NCBI GenBank assembly: GCA_011065005.1
Contig: JAAKFP010000010.1
Coordinates: forward strand, 1 to 16,940
Direction: 5' to 3'
Origin: Chlamydiota bacterium
GTDB lineage: Bacteria > Chlamydiota > Chlamydiia > Chlamydiales > Waddliaceae
Length of the DNA stretch: 16,940 bases
Under the pieces are notes generated by a model. It was not told the origin of the DNA, searched no databases, and saw only the letters and a list, made by a program, of their open reading frames with translations. This document shows positions 8,218 to 14,787 of this stretch, in pieces. Made by a program: the position numbers and the translations under genes. The first letter of the stretch is position 1. Each line of letters starts with the position of its first letter.

Positions 8218-8687
8218 TCAATCGAAAAATTTAGCAGTTTCTCGCCAGGACTGCCAAAAACAGTGTTTTGCGTCCTCTAACGTAACAGCTCTAAATGCCT
8301 TTCTACGTACAATGATAAGAATAGAATGAAAACACGTCTGCCGTTCCACAGAATACCCTGTAACGACGATACGAACTCCAGGATTTTGTTTGGCAAGTTG
8401 TCGTATTCCGTACCGACTTGAGGGGTCTGCAGCTTCTATGACCGTACAGAGGGAGTTGCAAAACTATGGCGGATCGCTTTTTAGGCGATTTTGCCGAGAT
8501 TCGGCGTTTGACACAAGCACCCTACTCTTAAGAGTATGTAAATTTGTGTCAAACGTCGAATCTCGGCAAAATCGCCTAAAAAGCGATCCGCCATAGTTTT
8601 GCAACTCCCTCTACAGGGTTTATACAGAAACAAACTCAAGAATTGGTTTTTGGCCTGATCTTTTTCCGCCTGACTTTGTGCTCGATC
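8218..8687 (-). pseudogene. unrecognised reading frame split by a palindromic insertion
   Basis: On the minus strand, 8448-8218 reads 76 codons without a stop (…VIEAADPSSRYGIRQL…, ending WRETAKFFD and TGA just before the groES promoter). It has no start codon, because the palindrome 8449-8611 lies upstream. Beyond the palindrome, 8687-8612 is open in the frame that becomes continuous if the 163-bp element and one TACA copy are removed. The join then reads …LYKPC-TVIEAADP…. That frame follows directly after the TGA of the upstream gene (8688). I do not recognise the protein. It may be a small gene, or a lost 3' part of something longer, now broken. Confidence 0.5.
8449..8611. mobile_element. 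163-bp near-perfect palindromic (fold-back) element with TACA duplication
   Basis: Arms 8448-8516 and 8544-8612 are inverted copies with one mismatch in 69 bases. The outer end is GAGGGAGTTGC. The 27-base centre itself contains a perfect 14-base palindrome, TACTCTTAAGAGTA (8523-8536). TACA is present immediately outside both ends (8445-8448 and 8612-8615), as expected for a 4-bp target duplication. The element has no gene; a 68-codon plus-strand frame across it is spurious. Four-base duplications with G-rich ends are known for some IS5-group transposons, but the source is not identified. As RNA it would form a very long hairpin between the upstream gene and groES. Confidence 0.85.
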
Positions 8688-10166
8688 TCACCTATCATTC
8701 AATTTCTTTGCTTTCAAACTCGGGGGATTTCCACTTTCCTGGGCTTGGCTTCCCAAAACGTATAAGGCCGAAAAATCCATCACTTCGATTTCCAAGCCCG
8801 CATCATCCACATAGCCTTGTAGCCGCTCCACATACTGGGCATCAGTGAAAGCAATTTGAGTCTTTTCAAGCTTTAGGGCCCCCTCTACTATATGTTCATC
8901 CAAGTGGGGAGCAATGAGTTTGCCAACAACAGTTTGTGAACCCAGAACAATCGGAAAGGAATCCGTAACACAGTCTCTGATTTCTTGCGTTGGTTGAATA
9001 AAGGGTTTTTTACCCGTTTTTTCTAGTAACTTTTCTAGAAATGGGGCTAAATATTCTTTTTTTTCTTGTTTGCATTCTGTAATTAGTTTCATTATTGTTT
9101 CATCTAATTGTGATACTTTGCCTTGAAATTCGGGATCGATGACTTTAAGACGTTCCATATATATTTGTGTTGACAGCCAATCAAATTTCGTTCCACTGGC
9201 AAAACGTCCTTGCAATTTCGGGTCGTTCTTTAAGGTATCTTCTGTGAGTTTAAGTACCTCACGTAACCTTGTCTCTGAGAGATGGTCCCACTCCTCTTGT
9301 ATACCGGCTTTAAAGTCTTTGGCATAGCTCGTAGTGACTTCAACACCTAACTTTGATAAGGGTGTTCCAGATATATTGGCTCGATTGACACCCCCTTCAC
9401 TAATACCCATACCTAACTCACCACTTAGAGGAAAGATGTTTTTTTCTAATAAGTCCCCAGTGGGATGAAGAGTTTTATCCGTAGCTAACATAACGGCCAA
9501 AGCTGGAGAACGTGTCCCGTGGAGCCATGTAATCTGCCCTCTGGACAAAGCTTCACTTGTTCTGATTTGCTCTATGCCTCTGACGAGACGATCGCTAAAA
9601 CTGTTCCAACGAGCTTTATTTTCTGCCGTTTTGGGACCAAGCATTCCTTTCAGGTCCCCCAACATCTTAAAGTCTCGAGCCAATTCATCAAATTGCGTAG
9701 CAAATGCCGTGTCGACTTTCTTCCAATCCCCTTCCGCTTTGAACAGTTTTGCATTGGCGATTTTTTTCATCTTTCGGATTTCTTTAACATACTTTAATGT
9801 AGGGCTGCTTGAGACGACATCTTGATAAGCTTTTTTTACTTGGGAATATTCCTCTTGTGTGCGAGTTAATTGTTCTTTTTGTTTTCCTTTTATTATCGGT
9901 AAATTAGAGAATAATTTCCCTATTTTAGATTTTAATTTTTCTTTTCTTTGGAGTTTTATTTTCAAATTAGCTTTGTGTTCCCTAAGAGAATCGACCTTTT
10001 GTAAATCCAGTTCATTTTCCCGGTTGTTCAATATTTCTTGACCGATTTTCATACTCTTTTTTATTAAAGGATCAGAGATTGGTTTATGAGTAGTCGAAGA
10101 GGAAGTGCTATCTTCTCCTGCAGGCTTTTCGATGGGTAGAGATCCTCCAGTCCTAATAGAATCCAT
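8688..10166 (-). CDS. candidate effector with ADP-ribosyltransferase-like fold
   Basis: The protein has 492 residues; ATG 10166 is preceded by AAAGGGG. The N-terminus (1-35) is rich in Ser, Thr and Pro without a signal peptide, typical of chlamydial secreted effectors. Residues 45-205 are charged and helical, probably coiled coil. From 211 the sequence resembles the H-Y-E class of ADP-ribosyltransferases. ITWLHGT supplies H216, GVEVTTSYAKDF supplies Y281 after a beta strand, and FPIVLGSQ…DEHIVEG supplies E424 in the E-x-x-V-x-G context of this fold. A helical insert (285-400) lies between the second and third elements. The motifs are seen; the fold is my inference, since I cannot name the exact family. 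It is divergent from a PARG-type gene (10396), an enzyme that removes ADP-ribose. A non-enzymatic effector remains possible. Confidence 0.55.
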   Translation of the reverse strand: MDSIRTGGSLPIEKPAGEDSTSSSTTHKPISDPLIKKSMKIGQEILNNRENELDLQKVDSLREHKANLKIKLQRKEKLKSKIGKLFSNLPIIKGKQKEQLTRTQEEYSQVKKAYQDVVSSSPTLKYVKEIRKMKKIANAKLFKAEGDWKKVDTAFATQFDELARDFKMLGDLKGMLGPKTAENKARWNSFSDRLVRGIEQIRTSEALSRGQITWLHGTRSPALAVMLATDKTLHPTGDLLEKNIFPLSGELGMGISEGGVNRANISGTPLSKLGVEVTTSYAKDFKAGIQEEWDHLSETRLREVLKLTEDTLKNDPKLQGRFASGTKFDWLSTQIYMERLKVIDPEFQGKVSQLDETIMKLITECKQEKKEYLAPFLEKLLEKTGKKPFIQPTQEIRDCVTDSFPIVLGSQTVVGKLIAPHLDEHIVEGALKLEKTQIAFTDAQYVERLQGYVDDAGLEIEVMDFSALYVLGSQAQESGNPPSLKAKKLNDR

Positions 10167-10205
10167 ATTTTTCCCCTTTGTTTAACACCAAACCACTATA
10201 GTTAA

Positions 10206-10234
10206 ATTATACCAATTTTTTATTTTAAATAAAA
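10206..10234 (-). promoter_or_regulatory. candidate promoter for the ART-like gene
   Basis: The minus-strand -10 TATAAT (10206-10211) is a perfect match. The -35 region (10229-10234, TTTTAT) is poor. The predicted start near 10199 gives a ~33-base leader. It is mirrored by the plus-strand promoter at 10330-10358. Confidence 0.45.
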
Positions 10235-10329
10235 CAATAAAATTACAAACATATTGTAGGTTTGTTTCTAGCTCGTTGTAAGTTAGATAAAAAACACCGA
10301 TCTAATTTGGCGTTAAAGATTAATTTTTA

Positions 10330-10358
10330 TTGCTTAGATATAGACAATTTGGTATAAT
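10330..10358 (+). promoter_or_regulatory. candidate promoter for the PARG/BTB operon
   Basis: TTGCTT (10330-10335), a 17-bp spacer and TATAAT (10353-10358) give a predicted start near 10365, 30 bases before ATG 10396. The -10 lies in an inverted copy (TTGGTATAATT, 10349-10359) of the opposite promoter's -10 region (AATTATACCAA, 10205-10215). Confidence 0.55.
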
Positions 10359-10395
10359 TGGATTTTGTTAAGCCTTCAAAGAAACAGGAGCTTGT

Positions 10396-11679
10396 ATGTT
10401 TGAATCCTTGTATCTAGCCTATAATCATTATCAATCGTTGACCAACGAACAAGATTCAAAGGACTATCTCGAAAATATGGTCGTTAGGGCAGACTTGAGC
10501 TGTTCACCTAGGTCTTTCTCAAGGTCTCAATTCAGAAAAATTCCTGGATTATCGAGTCTTTACCGGAAGAACAGTTTCGATAAACTTAACCAAGCTGTTC
10601 GATCAATGGAAGAGTATGTTTTTGCTAACATTGAAGAGGATTCCTTCGACCGAAAACAAGCAGGTGGAGCATGCTCCATGCTTTTCCATGTTGCGAATCA
10701 TGCCAAATCACCAGAGAATTCGGCTCTTTTAAAAAAGATTGAAAAGATTTATTACCGTCTGCTTCCAGTTGCAATTGACGAAGAATGGCAACAATCATTT
10801 CTTCAAGCCTTAACGTTTAAAGATAGAGATGCTCTATGGGATATGCGAAAAAAGATTTATTCAATCACAAAACTGGCATCAATATACGGATTTCTTTTCA
10901 ATGGAAAATATTTGTCACTTGATCCTGCTTTGACGAAAAAGATGCAAGAAAATACAAAGTTGTGGGACATAGACACTTTACCCAGGATTACTCAGGAAAG
11001 GCGTTTCGATAAACCTCAGATAGTAGTTTCCAATCAGGATACATTTGTCCTTGCTGAAACTTTTTTGAAGGAGGGTTATAATCCCTTGGTTCTTAATATG
11101 GCATGTTCAGATTATCCTGGTGGCGGAGTAGAAGAGGGGGCATCTGCTCAAGAAGAATCCTTATTTCGTAGATCAAACTATCACCATGCTCTGAATTTAA
11201 ATGAGAATCCATATCTCAAAGAGCAATTAGAATCAAAATACCAGATCTCTGAATTTGGGGTAATATATACACCTAACTTGCAGGTGTTTAGGGGAGCAGA
11301 GGCAGCAGGCTATCCCTTTATACAACCATTTACCGTGAATATGATTGCATCCCCTGCGTATGATTGCCGACCTTGTGGGGATAAGCCTTTGGATAAAGAG
11401 AAATATGATGAAGAGAAATATGTAGAAGGTATGAAAAATAAGATTCGTATAATTCTGAGGTGTGCGGCATATTATGGTCATGACGCTCTTGTCCTTGGAG
11501 CTTATGGTTGTGGATCATTTTGCAATAACCCCGAAGAGGTATCCACTTTTTTTCAAGACGTTTTTGAAGAAAGTGAATTTACTGGACAGTTTAAATGTAT
11601 TGGATTTGCGATTTTAGCATTAGAGAAGATAGGGAAAACCTCACTGGATGCATTCTCAAAACAGTTTTTGTCAGAATAA
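10396..11679 (+). CDS. microbial-type poly(ADP-ribose) glycohydrolase (TIGR02452/DUF2263-like)
   Basis: The protein has 427 residues; AGGAG lies five bases before the ATG. Residues 205-425 form a PARG-type macrodomain. LVLNMACSDYPGGG (241-244 PGGG) is followed by six residues and then QEE (252-254), the catalytic loop of poly(ADP-ribose) glycohydrolases, in which the second glutamate (E254) is the expected catalytic residue. The family's FRRSNYHHAL, IYTPNLQVFRG (Y291) and LVLGAYGCGSFCNNPEEV (366-383) follow. Such enzymes release ADP-ribose from modified proteins or polymer. The first ~200 residues are an extension, mostly helical, with no domain I recognise. It is probably co-transcribed with the BTB gene 10 bp downstream and divergent from an ART-like gene, suggesting control of ADP-ribosylation, maybe in the host. 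The macrodomain call is strong; target and location are unknown. Confidence 0.87.
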   Translation: MFESLYLAYNHYQSLTNEQDSKDYLENMVVRADLSCSPRSFSRSQFRKIPGLSSLYRKNSFDKLNQAVRSMEEYVFANIEEDSFDRKQAGGACSMLFHVANHAKSPENSALLKKIEKIYYRLLPVAIDEEWQQSFLQALTFKDRDALWDMRKKIYSITKLASIYGFLFNGKYLSLDPALTKKMQENTKLWDIDTLPRITQERRFDKPQIVVSNQDTFVLAETFLKEGYNPLVLNMACSDYPGGGVEEGASAQEESLFRRSNYHHALNLNENPYLKEQLESKYQISEFGVIYTPNLQVFRGAEAAGYPFIQPFTVNMIASPAYDCRPCGDKPLDKEKYDEEKYVEGMKNKIRIILRCAAYYGHDALVLGAYGCGSFCNNPEEVSTFFQDVFEESEFTGQFKCIGFAILALEKIGKTSLDAFSKQFLSE

Positions 11680-11689
11680 GAGATAAGAT

Positions 11690-14047
11690 ATGAATTCATT
11701 TGAAAAGACATTCCTTCCCCTTTTGGATTCTTGGGATCCTAGAAATGAAGAGCTCTCAGAAGAGCTTAAACGGCCCTCAAGATTTTCTAAATTTCTTAAA
11801 GTAAAAGCTAAAGAATCTGATCATGTTCTTGAAAATAATATTCGAAAAATTGAGAAGTTTCTAGAAGTGAATCAGTTTTTTTCTTCTTCCTTTGGTATGC
11901 TGGTGTCAAATCGGAATGTAGTTCTTAAAACTTTTAAGAAATTAGAAGAGGCTTCTTCTTTTGTCCTCGATGGGACTCTTCTTGATTTTGGAAAACGTCT
12001 CTTTTTTCATGTTCTTCAAAAACCTACTGAACAATCATTCACGCAGTTAAACGAGTGCACGCAGTTAAACGAGTGTTTTTTGCCTGAGCAAGTTATGTCA
12101 TTCGCTCATCAGATAGGGGTACGATCAGAATCAATATTTCCCTATCTTTTTGGCACCTATACAGCGGTGGATGCTAAAGGTTGTCTAAAAATTGAATCCA
12201 CAATCAAACCCTTTTTTAGAGGAGAAGATTTAGAGAGATTATTATGGCATATGCCATTTCAACAAAAAAAAGTTGTTCAAACATTGGATTTAAGTGATTG
12301 TCGGAATCTTAGTCCAGGAGATATAGATCGTGCGCTAAGATTGTGTCAATGGCTTCCAGAATTTCGTCTGCGTCACATAATAGAGAGCTGCATTTCAGAA
12401 GTGCCAGATTCTCTGGCATTGGATCCTCAGATTGCCGATCATTTGACCGATGATGATTTTATGAAATTAACTGCTTTTAGGCGGCTTCATTACCCTGAAG
12501 ATCTTCGTCCGATTAATTTGGAGAAAGGATCAAGACTTACTATCAAAGGCAAATATGAGGCGTTAGAGAAGTATCCTGAGTGGAAGAATTGGCGTATATC
12601 TCTTTTGCAGAAATCAGCGTGTAAGACTGTTGGGAATTGTTTGGTCATTCATCCTTCTTTGGAGGGGGTGTTGTCTAGAGAAGATTCTATGACACTGCTC
12701 TCATTGTTCGGATCAACACCATTCGTGCAAATAGGAATGGTACTTCAGGTGAACCCTCTGATAGGGCAGAGTATTACAAGAGAAAGATTTGCTGAGCTAC
12801 TGAAAACATTGTCTTTAGAAGTTAGAAGGGAAGTGTCGGTCGTGGATTTAGGAAGTTGTAAAGTCGCAAATGGAGAATTTATTGACGAAATCCTCTCTAT
12901 AATGCCGGATGTTACTTTGCGCCATTGCCTCTATTTAGAAAAAGATCTTGAACTCAAAATCAATCAGGCAGGAGAATTTAAGAGCATTTTTGTTTGCCGA
13001 AGAGCCTTGGAGCAAGAGAGCCGTGTTTTAAAAAAGATGTTTTCATCCAATTTTCGGGAGGGCGCTTTTTCGAAAGCAACAAAACAAACAGCTTCAGTTA
13101 CATTGAATGATGTTGAAATGATTCAAATCCAAGAGATTCTCCAGTATGTTGAAACTGGCAATTGTACAAAAGAAGAGGATCAAATGATTAACCTTTTGAA
13201 TTTCGTAAATATGTACGAGATGGAGGGTTTGAAAGCTCTTATTGAAAGGAGATTGGCAGGAAAGTTTGATAAATTGCTTAGAAAGGTGGATGTAATTAAT
13301 ATAAGAGACCCTAAACCCATGTCACAGGAACATGTCAAACAAGTTTTCGCGCTCAAAAAGATTGCAAATACATTTTTATTAAGAACCTTGAATACAGTAT
13401 GTGATCACTTATGGAGCCGATATCTTCTTCAGTTACATAAGGATGGGAAAGAACCCCGAAAAAAAGAGGTTCGTGAGATGGAGTTTTTTGATGAATTGAA
13501 GGTTTTTGCTCCTTACGATTCAGTAGTCAGTGACCAGTGGTTAGCGTGGATTGTTGATCATCATCCAAAATTGTCCATTGTAGATTTATCAGGAGCTACG
13601 GAGGTCACCGATCAAGGCCTGAAATCACTATCGAGGCTCGACAATTTAACGGAAATAAATCTCTCGGGATGTAGGGAAGTTTCAGAAGAGGGAATAAAGG
13701 CTTTGACAGTACTTCAATCGTTCAAGAAGCTCAATTTGTCACGATGTTACAATTTAAAAAGTAAAGCCATAAAAAATATCTTGCTTTCATTACCTTCGTT
13801 GAAGTCTATAGTTTTGAATAATTCTCCGGAAGGTGTAGAGGCACTTACGAGATTAGACAACCCTACAATAGAGGAAATCGATTTAACGGAAACAGGTGTT
13901 GATGATAACCAGTTGAGGCAATTTTCAAATTGGAAAAATCTCAAGAAGATATCTGTTGAAAGGTGTAGTTCTATCACAAAAGAGGCTATAGAGGTAATTC
14001 GGTCGGAACGTCCTGACCTTGAGATTGTATACTCAATTAAATATTGA
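11690..14047 (+). CDS. BTB/POZ and leucine-rich-repeat protein, candidate host-ubiquitination effector
   Basis: The protein has 785 residues. ATG lies 10 bp after the PARG-like stop with only a weak GAGAT site, so translational coupling is likely. Residues ~425-525 read as a BTB domain: FKSIFVCRRALEQESRVLKKMF, then a VTLNDVEMIQIQEILQYVETG strand-helix and LLNFVNMYEMEGLKALIERRL. Leucine-rich repeats of the cysteine-containing (AMN1/FBXL) type flank it: VVQTLDLSDCRNLSPGDID (~195-213), VSVVDLGSCKVANGEFID (~382-399) and five or so at 625-780 (DLSGATEVTDQGL, NLSGCREVSEEGI, NLSRCYNLKSKAI, DLTETGVDDNQL, SVERCSSITKEAI). In eukaryotes BTB proteins bind Cullin-3, and repeats of this kind choose substrates. 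Amoeba-associated chlamydiae are known for expanded ubiquitination-related gene families. No signal peptide is seen. A Cullin-3 adaptor role is inference. Confidence 0.8.
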   Translation: MNSFEKTFLPLLDSWDPRNEELSEELKRPSRFSKFLKVKAKESDHVLENNIRKIEKFLEVNQFFSSSFGMLVSNRNVVLKTFKKLEEASSFVLDGTLLDFGKRLFFHVLQKPTEQSFTQLNECTQLNECFLPEQVMSFAHQIGVRSESIFPYLFGTYTAVDAKGCLKIESTIKPFFRGEDLERLLWHMPFQQKKVVQTLDLSDCRNLSPGDIDRALRLCQWLPEFRLRHIIESCISEVPDSLALDPQIADHLTDDDFMKLTAFRRLHYPEDLRPINLEKGSRLTIKGKYEALEKYPEWKNWRISLLQKSACKTVGNCLVIHPSLEGVLSREDSMTLLSLFGSTPFVQIGMVLQVNPLIGQSITRERFAELLKTLSLEVRREVSVVDLGSCKVANGEFIDEILSIMPDVTLRHCLYLEKDLELKINQAGEFKSIFVCRRALEQESRVLKKMFSSNFREGAFSKATKQTASVTLNDVEMIQIQEILQYVETGNCTKEEDQMINLLNFVNMYEMEGLKALIERRLAGKFDKLLRKVDVINIRDPKPMSQEHVKQVFALKKIANTFLLRTLNTVCDHLWSRYLLQLHKDGKEPRKKEVREMEFFDELKVFAPYDSVVSDQWLAWIVDHHPKLSIVDLSGATEVTDQGLKSLSRLDNLTEINLSGCREVSEEGIKALTVLQSFKKLNLSRCYNLKSKAIKNILLSLPSLKSIVLNNSPEGVEALTRLDNPTIEEIDLTETGVDDNQLRQFSNWKNLKKISVERCSSITKEAIEVIRSERPDLEIVYSIKY
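12040..12075 (+). repeat. 18-bp perfect in-frame tandem duplication
   Basis: CACGCAGTTAAACGAGTG occurs twice head to tail inside the BTB/leucine-rich-repeat gene, duplicating six residues (TQLNEC, twice at residues 118-129). The two copies are identical, so the event is recent or maintained by slippage. The frame is kept. Confidence 0.9.
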
Positions 14048-14059
14048 CAAAACGACCAT

Positions 14060-14542
14060 TCAATTTCTAGTTAAAAGAGCCGTATTCGTGCCCGTGCGGA
14101 TTATCCCGTTGCCTTGGCCATCTAGGTTGGCCTGCTTCTCTGCTCCTACGGGCCGAACCGCCTTCTTCCATGGCTGGTCGGCGGTTATGGATTCCCAACC
14201 TCCATTGTTTACGCTCATGTGAGTCTGAGCCGTAATCCATGGCAGATCTCCCAGGACCTGTCGTTGTTCTTTCAGAGTGCGCTCTCCCCAACCACCCCGG
14301 TCGATCCAGTGGGTGTCTATGCACATTCCATCTCCCACTGTGGCAGATTTCACCAACTTCGGAAGGTTGATCGATCGACAATTCGCGTAACGAGGCCGAA
14401 ACGGGTTTGCTTTACTAGGGCTCACTCTTTTGCTGTCTAGAGGAAGCCATCCTCTTTTGCCACCATGTGACCGCTTCGTTTTGCGTGCTTGGTCTCCCTC
14501 CCACGCCGAAACGCAACTAAATGCTGAACGTGCAATTGACAT
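14060..14542 (-). other. unresolved GC-richer tract with a 160-codon minus-strand frame
   Basis: Between the BTB gene and the next gene lies ~480 bp clearly richer in G+C than the genes to its left. The minus strand has a 160-codon frame (…DGMCIDTHWIDRGGWGERTLKEQR… to …TNTALLTRN), but plus-strand and second minus-strand frames are also long, so the frame may only reflect composition. No ribosome binding site is evident before its ATG. The DNA holds many short hairpins, such as AGAGGATGGCTTCCTCT, CTCATGTGAG and CCGCC/GGCGG. This resembles a structured RNA or a group II intron fragment more than a protein gene. I could not find a reverse transcriptase, a domain V, or a match to rRNA or tRNA. 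Confidence 0.3.
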
Positions 14543-14610
14543 TCTTAGTACCTCTCAACTAAGTAGAACAACGGTGTTTTACACCTGGCATACCGAAGGG
14601 CGCGAAGGAA

Positions 14611-14667
14611 GCGAAGGAAACGCGAAGATTTTTTTAATTTATAAAAAATCCTTCGCGTTTCCTTCGC
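14611..14667. repeat. GCGAAGGAAACGCGAAG hairpin, possibly a bidirectional terminator
   Basis: The 17-base left arm at 14611-14627 and its inverse at 14651-14667 are identical, continued by T-run/A-run pairing (ATTTTTTT with AAAAAAT), with a short AT loop. Related CGCGAAGG words lie just outside (14599-14610) and at 3230-3240, so this is a dispersed intergenic repeat. The flanking 14668-14787 stretch shows nothing else except a weak TATACT box at 14749. Confidence 0.7.
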
Positions 14668-14787
14668 GATTTTCGCGTTTAATGAGAGAGCTAAACGGTT
14701 ACCCAAAAATGACCTCGGTTTCTTTATCCAATCTTAATAATTCGATCTTATACTCTCCTTCTTTTAATTATTTAATAAGGTTAGTTT

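Noticed and set aside
8140..8450. CIRCE operator upstream of groES
   Set aside because: No TTAGCACTC-like inverted repeat is present on either strand.
8390..8596. 68-codon plus-strand frame
   Set aside because: It is mostly the palindromic element and has no ribosome binding site.
8688..11679. DarT-DarG type toxin-antitoxin pair
   Set aside because: DarTG genes lie in tandem and DarT has different motifs. Here the genes are divergent, the hydrolase is PARG-type and the transferase candidate has effector-like N-terminal features.
14060..14542. rRNA, tRNA or a complete group II intron
   Set aside because: No conserved rRNA blocks, no cloverleaf, no reverse transcriptase and no convincing domain V were found, so the tract is left unresolved.
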